Source of the DNA: Morella rubra
Lineage: Eukaryota > Streptophyta > Magnoliopsida > Fagales > Myricaceae
DNA length: 64,000 nucleotides
Direction: 5' to 3'
Assembly: GCA_003952965.2 (NCBI GenBank)
Contig: CM025851.1
Span: 16,646,689-16,710,688, forward strand
Shown one piece after another: positions 22,802 through 34,470 of the stretch. Made by a program: the position numbers and the translations under genes. Below the pieces are notes generated by a model. It was not told the origin of the DNA. It did no database searches and was given only the letters and a program-made list of their open reading frames with translations. Every line of letters starts with the position of its first letter. Positions within the stretch are counted from its first letter, which is position 1.

Positions 22802-23407
22802 GTGTAGCCGAGTCTCGTCAAACAACGACGTGATTAACCTCACCTCCGACACTGAGGATAAGGATTAGGGACTAGGGGTGCAGTGTAGCTCTTGTTTCAT
22901 TGATTTTATTATGATGTAGATGTTAAAACTTGTATCTTTTTGAAACACAGTTGTATAGGCATAGGTGAGCCTTAGAGCGTTCACACTTTTGTAACTATAG
23001 GCCTCTTTGTGTAGCCCTCAAGAAGGACATGTTTTAAAACCATGTTAGTAATGAAAAACCTTTCGCTCGTTTATTGTTTCTTTCTAATTTTACTCCTTAA
23101 ATTCACTATTAAGTTTTAACCTAATTTACATAACAAATTTCCAAGGCTTTTTTTAAAAAAAAATTACTGCTGATTATGTGGTAATTTCTTTATGATCATG
23201 CAAATCGCATTTTGATCTTTAATTCATTTTCAAAAGCTTTTCTCATAAATTATACCCTTTTCTATTTACGAGTCTTCCACTAAATAATTCAAGGGCAATA
23301 TAGTAAACCTAAGTGGAAGAATAGACTGTGTTGTAATCTCTGCTTATGTGCATACGATTACTATAAATGAGCTTAGTGTAAGTACAAGTATGGGGCGTGA
23401 TAATAAT

Positions 23408-23661
23408 CTTTAAGAAAAGTAGCATTTGCAATCTTAGGGATCAAGGAAACTGTCATACAATCCACCTCCTTTAGAAGACTCCCCGAGCAAAAAAAGATTT
23501 GATCACTCATTCACGCTTTGTCCAACAATGCTCCTTGTGCTCTTGAAAAAAATTGAATTATATTCATTCAGCCCGGTGCCTTGTCATTACTAAGTGAAAA
23601 TATTGCCTCCTTTATCTTCTTATCCGAAACATCTTGTTACAACTCTTCTGTCTACTGTAAG
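23408..23661 (-). pseudogene. LINE relic, segment upstream of RT fingers
   Basis: The minus strand reads QDVSDKKIKEAIFSLSNDKA near 23630-23572 and, further on, MTVSLIPKIANATFLKDY near 23455-23408. These match the L1-type reverse transcriptase blocks 'K.A.F.....KAPG' and 'LIPK......KDYRPI'. The segment stops exactly at the ATAAT duplication, and its continuation is at 15140 on the other side of the solo-LTR-like element. Confidence 0.85.
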
Positions 23662-23817
23662 CAGTGGCGGATGTAGGGCAGTTGGCAATGTAAAACGTTT
23701 GAATTTTTTTTATTTTTTTTTATATAACTAATATGTCCCTTTTAAAGCAAGCTAGCCCCCCTTAAAGCCCAGCCCCAAGCCCATTTGCCCAACCCTTTTT
23801 TTTAATAAAAAAAAAAA

Positions 23818-24208
23818 GGTTAATATACTTTGCCCCCTTATCTTTGGGGTCATTTACACTTTGTACCCCAATGTATTATTTTTTAGACATTAGACCCATT
23901 AACTTACACATTTTTTCGATTCGGACCCCATACCCAAATTGCCCGTCAATTTAGATGGATTCCGTCAAAATGTAGGGTACAATGTGTAAATACCCTCAAA
24001 GATAAGGAGGGCAATGTGTACATACCACAAAGATAAGGGGGCAATGTGTAAAAATTTTGACAGAATCTGTCTAAATTGACGGGCAATTTGGGTACGGGTC
24101 CAAATTGAAAAAATGTGTAACTTTATGGGTCCAATGTCTCAAAAATAATACATCGGGGTGCAAAGTGTAAATGACTCTAAAGATAAGGGGGCAAAGTGTA
24201 TTTAACCC
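23818..24208. mobile_element. Palindromic MITE inside the hAT derivative
   Basis: The left end GGTTAATATACTTTGCCCCC and right end GGGGGCAAAGTGTATTTAACC are inverted repeats, and the inversion continues inward (tttggggtcatttacactttg at 23842, caaagtgtaaatgactctaa at 24162; acccaaattgcccgtcaattta at 23932, taaattgacgggcaatttgggt at 24073). It is noncoding, 391 bp. The flanks are A-runs, so the target duplication is uninformative. The style (inverted 'cactttg.acccc' arms) is that of the elements at 13524 and 36915. Confidence 0.85.
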
Positions 24209-24239
24209 AAAAAAAATTAGTAAAAAAAAAAACACAGGG

Positions 24240-24525
24240 TGAAACGGCGCGTTTCACTCTATATCCATTCATTTATCTTCTTATTGAGTTGACATTGGTC
24301 TTATTAGTTCCGACTGCAACAGTTAAGAGAGTGTTCTCTGCGATGAAGATTATCAAGATCGTCTTGTGTAATAAGATGAGAGATGCTTGGATGAATGATA
24401 GTATTGTAGTATATATTAAGAAGGAAAATTTTGAGACTATTGATAACGAGGTCATATTGCAACGTTTTCAAAAGATGCAGACCTGTATGATCCAATTGCC
24501 ACCTCTCAGTCTTAGCAAACAATAT
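24240..24525 (+). pseudogene. hAT transposase C-terminal dimerisation domain fragment
   Basis: The plus-strand frame reads LIELTLVLLVPTATVKRVFS (24283-24342), then MKIIKIVLCNKMRDAWMNDS (24343-24402) and IVVYIKKENFETIDNEVILQ (24403-24462). This is the hAT dimerisation domain (Dimer_Tnp_hAT: the 'TATVERAFSAMK..K..LRN.M' block followed by 'D.L..YIE'). The catalytic part is absent, so this fragment marks an internally deleted copy. Confidence 0.85.
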
Positions 24526-24695
24526 GGTTCATGCATTTCAATATAATATATTTTTAATGTTTTTAGTCCTTAATTTTCAATATTTTAACTCTAAGACACT
24601 TTTTTGTATTACGTAGTAAAATTTTATTTTTTTTTGGTCATTTTTCCTTAGGAGTTGGCCCTCCTTCAGATTCATTCCTGGTTTCACCATTAGTT

Positions 24696-25043
24696 GAAAG
24701 TTCAAACTATTCTTACTCACCTCTTCCAATGAATGCCTATCAATTGATGGTTGATTGTCATTTTTCGTCCACAGATTAGCATAGAAATCTACCAATGCAT
24801 CGATCCTTAATTTGGTCTGGTTCTATCAAGTAACTTCTATACTCTATAGATACTGATCTAATTTTGCTTTCACTATGGAAGTTCTTGACTACATTGAAGA
24901 AAAATTTTGAATTCTAATCCCCAAATTTAGTCATTGTGTTCAAGATTTCTGCTTTAAGAAAGATTCTTCATCCCTACTTACCCTCATATATTCCATGGCC
25001 AAATGAGCTTCCTCTTGAACAGCCTCCTTCGAAGGGTAAAGCT
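24696..25043 (-). pseudogene. LINE relic, endonuclease-RT linker
   Basis: The minus strand reads AVQEEAHLAMEYMRVSRDEE followed by SFLKQKS (about 25022-24943), a block matching the plant L1 motif 'EE.FL.QKSR..WL..GD.NTKFFH'. Further on is DALVDFYANLWTK (about 24802-24764). It lies between the two hAT-like insertions. Confidence 0.75.
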
Positions 25044-26318
25044 GGGGCTGTAAATGAACTGAGCTGTTCATGAACAACTCAAGCTCGGTTTGTTTAATAA
25101 ACAAGTCGAGTTTGAACACTATTTTTAACTCGATTATTAAACGAGTCAAATTCGATTAAACTTGGCTCGACTCGGTTTAGGCTTGTGAACAAAGCTCGTA
25201 TAAACTCGACTCGACTCATTTGAGCTCATTTAATAGCTTGTATTAAAAAAATACATGTAAATAAAAATATATATCCATAAATACATTTGTATACTTACAG
25301 TTATTTACATAACCTATAATATTTGTACCTATAGATAGTACACTTGTATAGGTTGTATATCTCTTTAAGTGTTGTTTATATGTTTAGGTATACACTATTA
25401 CTTTATATTTAGTAATTAGCAACATTTATATATCAATAGGGCCTATTTACTTATGTTACATATCCTATGTATATGCATGTGTTATGGTTTATATTAAATT
25501 TTTATGATATTATCATGTTAAGTTACCTTATAAAATATATATTTATATGACTCATTTTTGTATATATAATAAGCACACAAATTTACTTATGTTACAAAGT
25601 GTTCTTATTGATTATGTGTTTGACGTATGCTCATGATTTGATAGAATTGGCTTGTTGTATTTTTGAATGCTTGATTGGTGGTAAGGTTTTCCTCATTATC
25701 ATGTAATTATGATATTAATGTTTTCAATGCTATATTTTTTGTAAAGCCTGAATTTATAGAGTGAAAATATCCTATTATTTTCTAGTACACTTCTATTGGT
25801 TAGTACATATTATTGTTTATTTTACTAAGCAATAGATTAGATCTTTTAATTATTATTGTTGTGATAATCACAAATAAGTGTTTGAGAGTTAAAAATTTTG
25901 GAGTGGTTAAAATTTTGAGGTATGAGAGTTGGTGAAAATGTAAAAATAGTTTATGGGAATTGGTAAAAAAGTGAAGAGATAGAAGATTTGAATGAATATT
26001 ATAGTAAAAAAAAGAATAATTTGATGAGGAGAGAGATATTATTTTGTAATTTTTTTTTAATTAAAGCCAAAATTTTGAGTGATAAAAGTATGGTAATTTC
26101 AAATCTTAAAAAGGTTATCCCTAGCTTTAAAAATACAAAACCAGCTCGAGCTGAGCTGAGCTCGTTTGTTTTTTTTGTCTCGAGCTCGAGCTTATTTAAA
26201 ATTTAATGAGCCGAGTTCGAATATGAGTTTTCGAGTTTTATTTGAGCTCGAGCTCTTATATGTGTTTAACGAGCCAAACTCGAACATTCACTACTCGGGT
26301 TAGGTCTTTTACAGCCCT
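25044..26318. mobile_element. hAT-like element with GGGGCTGTAA ends
   Basis: The ends GGGGCTGTAA (25044) and TTACAGCCCT (26318) are inverted. The 8-bp flanks GTAAAGCT (25036-25043) and GTAAGGCT (26319-26326) match at 7 of 8, a hAT-type target duplication. The subterminal regions are full of gagctcgagct/actcgactcg words in both orientations, while the middle is about 80% A+T with no gene. LINE coding continues on both sides, which confirms that this is an insertion. The 1,275-bp element has no transposase and is non-autonomous. Confidence 0.8.
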
Positions 26319-26412
26319 GTAAGGCTATCTGAGTTTCCTCTAGCTCACATTTAGCTTTTCGAGCCCATTCCAAGGCTGATTAGAGTGTCTTTAGTACTCA
26401 CACTTCTAGAGC
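26319..26412 (-). pseudogene. LINE relic, most upstream piece visible
   Basis: On the minus strand a short frame reads SALEWARKAKCELEETQIAL (about 26385-26326), similar to the 'L..W....F........L......L' region upstream of the 'EE.FL.QKS' block in plant L1 elements. The LINE disappears here against a copia fragment, so its endonuclease is missing. Confidence 0.55.
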
Positions 26413-26417
26413 CTATT

Positions 26418-26652
26418 TATGGCCTTACTTGTCTACGTTGATGATATCGTTATTGCTAGTAATTGTGATGATTCAGTGACTGCCCCTAAAGTGTTCGTGA
26501 ACTCTCAGTTTAAAATCAAGGATTTTGGTACCTTAGGATATTTTTCGGTCATTAAAGCAGTTCGTACTACTCATAGTATTCACATCTACCAGCGAAAATA
26601 TGCCTTAGACATCCTTGCTGACTCAGGTATTTTAGGCTCAAGCTCCTTTCTT
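26418..26652 (+). pseudogene. Ty1/copia reverse transcriptase fragment
   Basis: The frame reads LLVYVDDIVIASNCDDSV (26425-26478), containing the catalytic YVDD. It is followed by LGYFSVIKAV and HIYQRKYALDILADSGILGS (26581-26640), the usual order of copia RT ('YVDDI...', 'L..L.YFLG.E', 'QRKYA.DLL'). About 75 codons remain, with no LTR nearby. It is unrelated to the copia element at 42531. Confidence 0.85.
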
Positions 26653-29600
26653 TTGACTCTTCGTGCTTATTGTGATTCAGATGGGGGGTGTCTTGATACA
26701 AAAAAAATTCCATCATTCCAGAGCCTTCGATCGTTCTCTTTGTTATACTCCATCTTCTTCTTTGACAATCTCTTACACGTACGAAGTAAGGTGACTCTCC
26801 ACATGATCACGAAGTGCAACTTAATTAAACAGACCAAATTATCCTGTTAATTTTCTTATATATATATATACGATCTTCTTCTTATATGCGGGTCTTGTTA
26901 TGACTTCCACTTTCAGCGTGTTTGGATAAATCAATTGCTAATATTGTCTCTAATTCGTTTGATCTTATGATAGTCGTATTTAATTTTTGGCCAAGCATGC
27001 ATGTTATAACCATAACCATCCAAATAGAGCACGCCTTCAAATTTGTACTCAGGCATTATATAAGTAAACTATTTCACATGCAAAACGGGGACATAGCCTG
27101 TAACACCACATTTGAATTAAATAAATTATACTCTCTTTGAGCCTAGAAAACAAGAAGTAAGATAAATTTATTCTCCTTAAATTGAATCCCCGTCAGGGAC
27201 AGCTAGCTATTTGCTTCGGACTATATATATATATATATCGGATTATTTTTTGTATATATCTGATTTTGATTATTCGTTCTCGATCAGTTTGTTTTCTAGA
27301 TCCCTTATATGTAGAAGATTCTAGCTTTAGGTGCCGGATTTGAATTTTCTACTACATTATCGTCATTCTTCTGCGGCATGATCTGGTAGCCTACCACGTG
27401 ACAACAAAATTCTATGAGAAAGGTAGAGAGGAGAAAAGTTTGAATGCACTTTCACTGGACAATATTAATCTCCTTAATTTCGTCTTCTCGGCCATGTGAA
27501 TGGTGGCCGTCCATCTTTGATTTGGGCGTCCATTTTACTTAATTGTGGCGGTCAACGCGGCTTCAATGTGTTTGGAAAAACTAGGCAATCGCAATCTTAT
27601 AAAAATGAGGCTCTAATTAATTAGTTCCACTGGTTTTTGACGCATTGCCAATTTTAAACTAATCCTTAGGATAAGTTTTGTCTTAAACTGATTCCAGTAA
27701 AATTCTTTTTGTTCTGAAGAAGTCATTTCGTCAACTCTAGTACTGATCCCATATATATAACAAATCTAATGTAGTTAATGGGACACATGTTAACCAATTA
27801 CCAATAACTACGTGTCCCCCTTTAATTTCTAAATCACCTAGCACGTCATGTATGAATAGTCCTCATTAATGTTAATTTCACCTCAAATTCTCTACGTGTA
27901 AGAAGGAAAAAATTATCCTTGTCAACTCTTCTGTAAACACTGAATTGGTCTAACCTGGCATAGAAATTTTGAAATAAAATTAAAATTAACAGGGACTGGT
28001 TATATGTAGCTTGCAAGGTGATTTGACAATGAAGAGGGGCACATAGTTATTGACAAATGGTTAACACGTGTCTCTGTTAGCCACTTTTTTTTTTTTTTCA
28101 TTTATGGGGTCACTCAATTTGACGAAATAACCACTTTAGGATTAGAAGAATTCTACAAGACCATTATAAGACGAAACTTACCTTGAAAACCAATTTGTAA
28201 TTAGGCAATACCTCAAGGATTATTGGATTAATTAATTCTATAAATTATACTCTCTAATTTAGGTATATAGTCACAATAATATTATTATACAGTCTACATT
28301 ATTCAATAATTAATATTGACAATATTCTATCCACTTTATTCTAATTGTATCATAAGTTTAAGGGAACAATGAAATAAATGGGCTGTCTTAGCTAATTTGA
28401 CATATTAATGAACAATAAATAAAAATGATGGAGATCTCGCGATCTTAAATATGTTAAAGTATAAACTGAAGGATTAATGCGAGGAAATTTATTCCTGAAT
28501 TAAAGTGCTCCCATAATCAGTACTATAGCAACTATATGTATTCATGAAGTATTCCATTATATATATTGATTATCTAAAGCCGAAGTCTAGAAGCTGTAGT
28601 AATTTTAACAAAAAAAATTTCGTATATCAAGGCCCTTAAATGTTTTATTTTCTGATAAGCCTCTAGGTATGTGATCATATATATTATAAGAAAGGAAATT
28701 CAATGATTAGAGACGTAACAATGTATAGAAAAACTTGAACCTCTTCTTTAATTTATAGACATCTCATAAAGGGGGTCTATTTGATAAGAAAAAATAAAAA
28801 GAAAAAAAGAAATTGTAGTGTATTAATTTGTACTATAATGCAAGCAATCATGTCAGTTTGGTAGAATATATTCTTGGCAACAGGACCTTAATTAAAGGGG
28901 CTATTAATTAGATAATTAGAATTTCACAAGGTGAATTCGGTAATAAGAACATTAATTATAATTAAAGAGTGTTGAAGGTCATATTAGTGTTAGGTTATGC
29001 TTCAATAAAACCTTCAGGACTTCTTCTCTTGTTATATTCACGAAGAAACAAGAGAAGGATCAATTCAAAAGCATTCTTTTCTATTCCGAGAAGCTCGATC
29101 GCCAGCGATATTTCACCACCAAACCCAAGTCAAACCGCGTATAGTCTCCTTCTTCTGAAGAAGTCCTTATAGAGTAAATGGAGGTCTACCCAACAACCAT
29201 TTGTACTCATCTACAATTAAAGCAGAATGTTAGTTCCCTGATGTTTCCTTCTCATGAATTTGGCTGATTTTCTTAACTTCGTTTAGTCTTGAGAAAGTGC
29301 AATGAAAAGGAAAGAGACCAACCCAAAAGAGAAAAAAAAAAAAAAAAAATTCTCTCATCTTATAACTTATTAGATTGAACAAACTAAATTCTACATTTAA
29401 TCATCATTATAGTGGTAGTCTAATTGTTTGGGGGTCTGAAGTTAATTGAATCCAAGAGCAGTCATAGAAATAGGAGAAGTTTGAATCGAACCATTGCATC
29501 CAAAATCAACCCCATCATAAGGTTGTGGTTACGATTTGTCTTTCTTGAAAATATAACTATGACTTAAACGTGGACGTTTTACAATAAGTGAAATTTCCTA

Positions 29601-30664
29601 TAATCAAGTTCGAAGAAGAATAGACTAAGTTGGCTGACTCTTTTCACGCTCTTGCTTTAAAAAAAGAAATCAGAAGTTTAATTCTAACCCAACTAATTGA
29701 TTGAAAAGATAAACTTTTGCTATTGGTGTATCCCTTATCTTCTTTTGCCCCAAAAATGACATCACCGCTTAGCATTCCAGTTTTTTTGGACATCTTTCTA
29801 GTTCTAGTCTCCCAGACTCCCAAGTAATTGACCTTTCTAGATAATCTTATGGAAAAAAGTAATTTTCCCTTGAAAAATAAAAATCCCTTAATAAAGTAAT
29901 ATCTCGTTAAAAAACAAAATCAATTCTTTATATGGCACTTCCCTACAACATAAAATTGAAACAAACTTTAAAAAGAATTGCAAACCGAAGAACCAGAAAG
30001 ATTAGGACACCTATTTCAAGGCCACTATCCCATTGACCTGCCATACATATAAAGGGCCAAAAAAAATAAAAGCAAGAAAAAAGTTTCCCAATATTATTAT
30101 TTATTTCCTTTTCTATCTTTTGCCACTTTTTTTTTTTCTTTTTTCTCTCTCTCTCACTTATCTTTCGCCACCTCACTCGATTGAAATTAGTAATCACACA
30201 ACAATTCAAGTCGTATACACCAAAGAACGGTTTGTTTTTTAATATCTTGAGGTGTAAAAATTTTCAGTAAAATAAATATATTTTAAAATTTTTAATTTTT
30301 ACATCTACATATTTCAACTTTTATAAATATTAAAAAATTTTAATAAAATAAAAATTTTAAAAATTTTAAAAGTATTCTTTAAAATTTTGACAAACAAACG
30401 CAACACATATCTACGAGAAAAAAGAAAAAGGCGTCGTCTACACCAAACCCGAGAAAAATAATAATAATAACAGACAAAACGAAATTGAAAAGCTATCACA
30501 CACATTCTAAGCTGTTCTCTCTTCCTCATATTTATTGCTGCAATATCATCGACTTCCCAACACCACGCCAACCTCAGACTCCGTCGCTTTTTTAAGTTTC
30601 GCCGCCGCAGCGTCTAGGGCACGCGTTCTGCTAAACTTTACCGTTAGGAGGGTTTCTCTAAAGA
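26653..30664. other. AT-rich intergenic DNA and LRB promoter side
   Basis: I recognise no gene. There are short (TA)n runs at 26861-26876 and 27222-27238. Frames such as 28969-29172 and 29943-30209 are short and composition-driven. The last 250 bp before 30665 contain CT-rich and G+C-richer leader-like sequence (ttctctcttcctcat, gtcgccgccgcag) fitting the 5' UTR of the following gene. Confidence 0.5.
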
Positions 30665-33600
30665 ATGAAGAATTTGGATCTTTTCGATCCGAGAAGCGTG
30701 ATGGACTCGGATTTCTCGTTGAACGTATCGGGTGGGGACTCCGATTTCGGGTTCGCTTTCAACGATAGCAACTTCTCCGACCGGATACTCCGGATCGAGA
30801 TCATGGACGATGCACCGGAAAACAGACCCGATTCGGAGGGATGTACCAGTATTGCTGATTGGGCTCGACACCGGAAGCGGAGGCGAGAGGATATCAAGAA
30901 AGAAAGTGGTAAATATTTTGCTTTCTAAATACGCTGTTTGCTTCCAAGAAAGTTAGGATAGTATTAGGGGGAAAATAATTATGTTCTGTAGGTATATGTT
31001 TGGTGTATATTCTGGTAATTAGAACTGCGAGCAGGTTAGCTTGCAAGTTGGTTCTATCCCCCATCTGCTTTGGTAAAAAAATTGCTTCATTTCCATGGTG
31101 TCTGGCTGTGCGAGGAAAAGATGAGAAAAGGGGAGTCCCAGATTTTTTTAGCCTTGATCGTTCTCATTTGATTTTCGATTTTCTAGGGTTCTTTTTATTT
31201 ATGAGAATGTTAGGAAAAAAAAGTATAGTGTTAGTGATCTTCAGAATTCCAAGTTCTCATTGGATTTTCTTGGGTTATGTTAAGATTACGAGACAATCGA
31301 GTAGAAGGAAAGAAAATGAAGGCTAGTACAGTTTTGAGGCTTTGATAATGTTTTAATATTCCTTTTTTTTTTGACATATTATGTCTTTGTTTTGTTTTTG
31401 AGAAAGTTGTGCCTAAGAAAACATTTTGGGATATCACGTCTGTCAGGCAATGTTGTTGTTTTGATTGTTGGATGAAAACCGTGTTTTTGTAAAGATGAAG
31501 GGAAACTCAAGTGAACTGATTGACGCACATAGTCGTATAATGCTAAAGATATTCGGAAATCAACGAAAAATCACTGACTTTATTTTCCATCGCTTTCCAC
31601 AACAACTACACATGTTATTAGGGATTGAAATAAATGCTTGATTAGTTGACTGTAAGAGTGACTCGACAAATTCCTTATTCCAATCACTGGGCTCCTTAAT
31701 TTCTGAGTTTCTGTTCGTTCGTTGAGTATTGCTGTGATGGAGAAGAAAGTAAGGAGATGTTATGTCCTGCATCTTTTGCTGTAGAGTTCTCTGGAAGAAT
31801 CGAAAGCAGGCTCTTTTGAGCCTTATGATTCCCCTGAAAGTACTTGAAAGTGGACCTTTCTGTTATCTAGGAACAAAACTTGTAGGAGTATGGCTTTTGG
31901 ACTATTATACCTTTGTCATATTCGATTGCTTTTACTTACTCTTGGAAGAATGCTGAGTGAAATGTGAGTGCTGATGGTATCATTTGGTTCTATTCTGGAA
32001 TGCTTTTGAAATGACAATCTGGAAGTTGATATTCATATGGTGAGAATTGGTCTTGGTTCCTGACTTTCTTCAAGTGGATTGGAACAAGAGACCTGGTAAT
32101 ATGTCTGATAGCCTTGAGGGTGAGCATAACTCTAGTGTGCGGATTTTGTATGTCTGAGAGCATTCCAGAAACAGGGACTTTCATGATATAAGTTATTTAA
32201 TGGGATCTTGTGATAATAGCTGCTTCTCAACTTCTTTTTGTCTTTGCGTTACTTATGTTTAATGTTGACTCTTGTTCTCAGTTCTGGATCTTACTGCATG
32301 TCCTGAGGAACAAATTTTGAACTGTGACCAGCCGGATATGGAGGACTGTGGGGACTGCGGAAACCCAGATGAGGAAGCAGTTGCAATGAGTGAAGAATCA
32401 CCTTCAGGTACAAAAATTTGTTAATAGGATTGTTCCTTTTAATCTGATTTTTAGAATGATAATGTATTGGTTTGAGTTCATCAAATCTTTCTTGTTAATG
32501 TAAAGTCTTTCAAAATGTGGATAAATTTTTCTGTTGAGGACTTCAGCTAGTATAACATACTCAAACCATAATCTCACAGGGTGAGGCGAAGAGCGTAGAC
32601 CTATAGTGTTTTTGTTTCTCCTGCAGCGAGAGAAAACTGTTTTTTAAGAACTGGTGTGACATGTTTTTGTGTTTTAAGCATACTTATTATTCTGTAGGTG
32701 ATGAAGCTGGAAATAGCAATGATTCGTGCTGGAGCATGGATTCTTCTACCGTTGTAAGAGTTAAAACATTGCATATCAGCTCTCCTATTCTGGCAGCCAA
32801 AAGTCCTTTTTTCTATAAGGTATGCCTTTTATTTACTATAAGTTGGTTTTGCAATAGATTCACTTTTTCTAGTTTCTTGATGGTCCTTTTATTTCTTTTA
32901 TTCATTGTAGTTATTCTCTAATGGGATGAGAGAGTCGGAGCAGCGACATGTAACCCTTCGCATCAACGCCTCTGGTATACATAAATATCATAAATTTTCC
33001 TTCCTTTTTCATCAATCTCGTATCCTTTCAATAGAAGAAAACTTCTTGGTTGAGGATGATGAATTCAACTTACACATTCTTTTTCCTCCTGAGTGCAGAG
33101 GAAGCTGCCCTCATGGAGCTTCTGAATTTTATGTACAGTAATACCTTGTCTGTTACTGCGGCCCCTGCTTTGCTGGACGTTCTTATGGCTGCTGACAAAT
33201 TTGAGGTTGCTTCGTGCATGAGGTACTGCAGCAGACTATTGCGAAATATGCCCATGACACCAGAGTCTGCTTTGCTCTATCTGGAACTTCCTTCTAGTGT
33301 CTTAATGGGCGATGCAGTTCAGCCATTGACAGACACTGCAAAGCAGTACCTTGCTGCCCGCTATAAGGACTTCACCAAGTAAGCAAGATCAACTTGATCC
33401 GTAATTTTTTTTTTTTTTTTTTACATCCATGTACCATTTTCTTTAAAGATTGGAACCCGTTCATGTTTTGGGGTTGAGTAAACAAGATCAACTTCATCCC
33501 TAATTTGTTACATCTAATGTAAGAAGCTGTGGCATTTATAGCAAAATGGAGTAATATACAACCATCCATCCGACTGTCATCTTTATCTTCGGTATCTAGG

Positions 33601-34470
33601 TAGTTGTGATTTCCCTTCTAGGGGCAGCTTATATATGGGTTTTGCATTCTGACCAGGTTACAGGAGGAGATGATGGCTTTGCCACTTGCTGGAGTGGAGG
33701 CAGTATTGTCCAGTGATGATCTCCAGGTTCCATCAGAGGATGCTGTATATGACTTCGTTCTGAGGTGGGCTAAGGCTCAGTACCCAAAAGTGGAGGAGCG
33801 GCGTGAAATCCTGGGTGCACGCCTTGCACGCTTTATTCGCTTCCCTCACATGAGTTGCCGTAAGCTTAAGAAGGTCTTAACCTGTAATGACTTTGACCAT
33901 GACGTTTCAACCAAGCTTGTGGTTGAGGCACTCTTTTTCAAGGCTGAGGCCCCACATCGGCAACGCATTCTAGCTGCAGAAGAGTCTGCCACCTTCAATC
34001 GACGCTATATAGAGCGTGCCTACAAGTATCGCCCTGTCAAGGTGGTAGAATTTGAACTTCCCAGGCAGCAGTGTGTGGTATTCCTGGACCTGAAGCGGGA
34101 GGAGTGTGTAAATTTGTTCCCCTCTGGACGGGTGTATTCCCAAGCATTCCATTTGGGTGGCCAAGGGTTCTTCCTGTCAGCACACTGCAACATGGACCAG
34201 CAGAGCTCTTTCCACTGTTTTGGGCTGTTTTTGGGTATGCAGGAAAAGGGTTCAGTCACTTTTGCTGTAGACTATGAATTTGCAGCGAGATCAAAGCCGA
34301 CAGAGGAGTTTGTTAGCAAATACAAAGGCAACTACACTTTCACTGGGGGCAAGGCTGTTGGTTACAGAAACTTGTTTGGCATACCATGGACTTCCTTCAT
34401 GGCTGAGGACAGTCTCTACTTTATAAATGGCGTCCTCCATCTTAGAGCTGAGCTTACTATCAGGCACTGA
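30665..34470 (+). CDS. BTB/POZ protein of the LRB/POB1 family (CUL3 ubiquitin ligase adaptor)
   Basis: Six exons with GT/AG junctions: 30665-30908, 32282-32407, 32698-32819, 32911-32974, 33099-33378 and 33657-34470. They join without stops into 549 residues (family about 560). The start is the first ATG, giving the family's N-terminus with [18 protein letters not shown] and the basic [13 protein letters not shown] (residues about 63-77, a likely nuclear signal). The BTB domain spans about 140-245 ([43 protein letters not shown]). A BACK domain spans about 250-355, followed by the conserved LRB C-terminus ([31 protein letters not shown]). In Arabidopsis, LRB proteins recruit CUL3 to phytochromes, PIF3 and cryptochrome. 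Intron 1 is 1,373 bp, common in regulated plant genes. No defect is visible. Confidence 0.95.

Larger units (their letters stand above)
15141..23402 (+). mobile_element. Solo-LTR-like repeat, copy 1 (interrupted by a gypsy element)
   Basis: The element starts TGTGACACCCCCTCCC and ends GGGGCGTGATA, and is flanked by the 5-bp duplication ATAAT (15136-15140 and 23403-23407). Removing it with one ATAAT rejoins the host LINE in frame, so the limits are firm. Without the nested gypsy element (18290-22801 plus GTGTA) it is about 3.75 kb. It has TG...TA ends (TG...CA expected), a purine-rich tract at 15965-16110 and a two-part reading frame (17591-18240), but I see no primer-binding site, gag or pol. 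A second copy in the opposite orientation lies at 46011-49914, with shared blocks such as gggcagtttcggcat versus gggcaatttcggcat. The simplest reading is a solo LTR of a long-LTR retrotransposon family. Confidence 0.75.
23662..24695 (+). mobile_element. hAT transposon derivative
   Basis: The left end CAGTGGCGGATGTAGGG matches the common plant hAT terminus (CAGTGGCGGA). The right end near 24680-24695 (cctggtttcaccattag) is a decayed version of its inverse. Between them are a MITE (23818-24208) and the last part of a hAT transposase (24240-24525). The element splits LINE sequence: minus-strand LINE coding ends at the right flank and resumes at the left flank. The 8-bp flanks (actgtaag and ttgaaagt) agree only partly, so the duplication is decayed or the limits are a base or two off. 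Confidence 0.65.

Noticed and set aside
23654..23661. Clean 8-bp target duplication for the hAT derivative
   Set aside because: The left (actgtaag) and right (ttgaaagt) flanks agree only partly, so I do not claim it.
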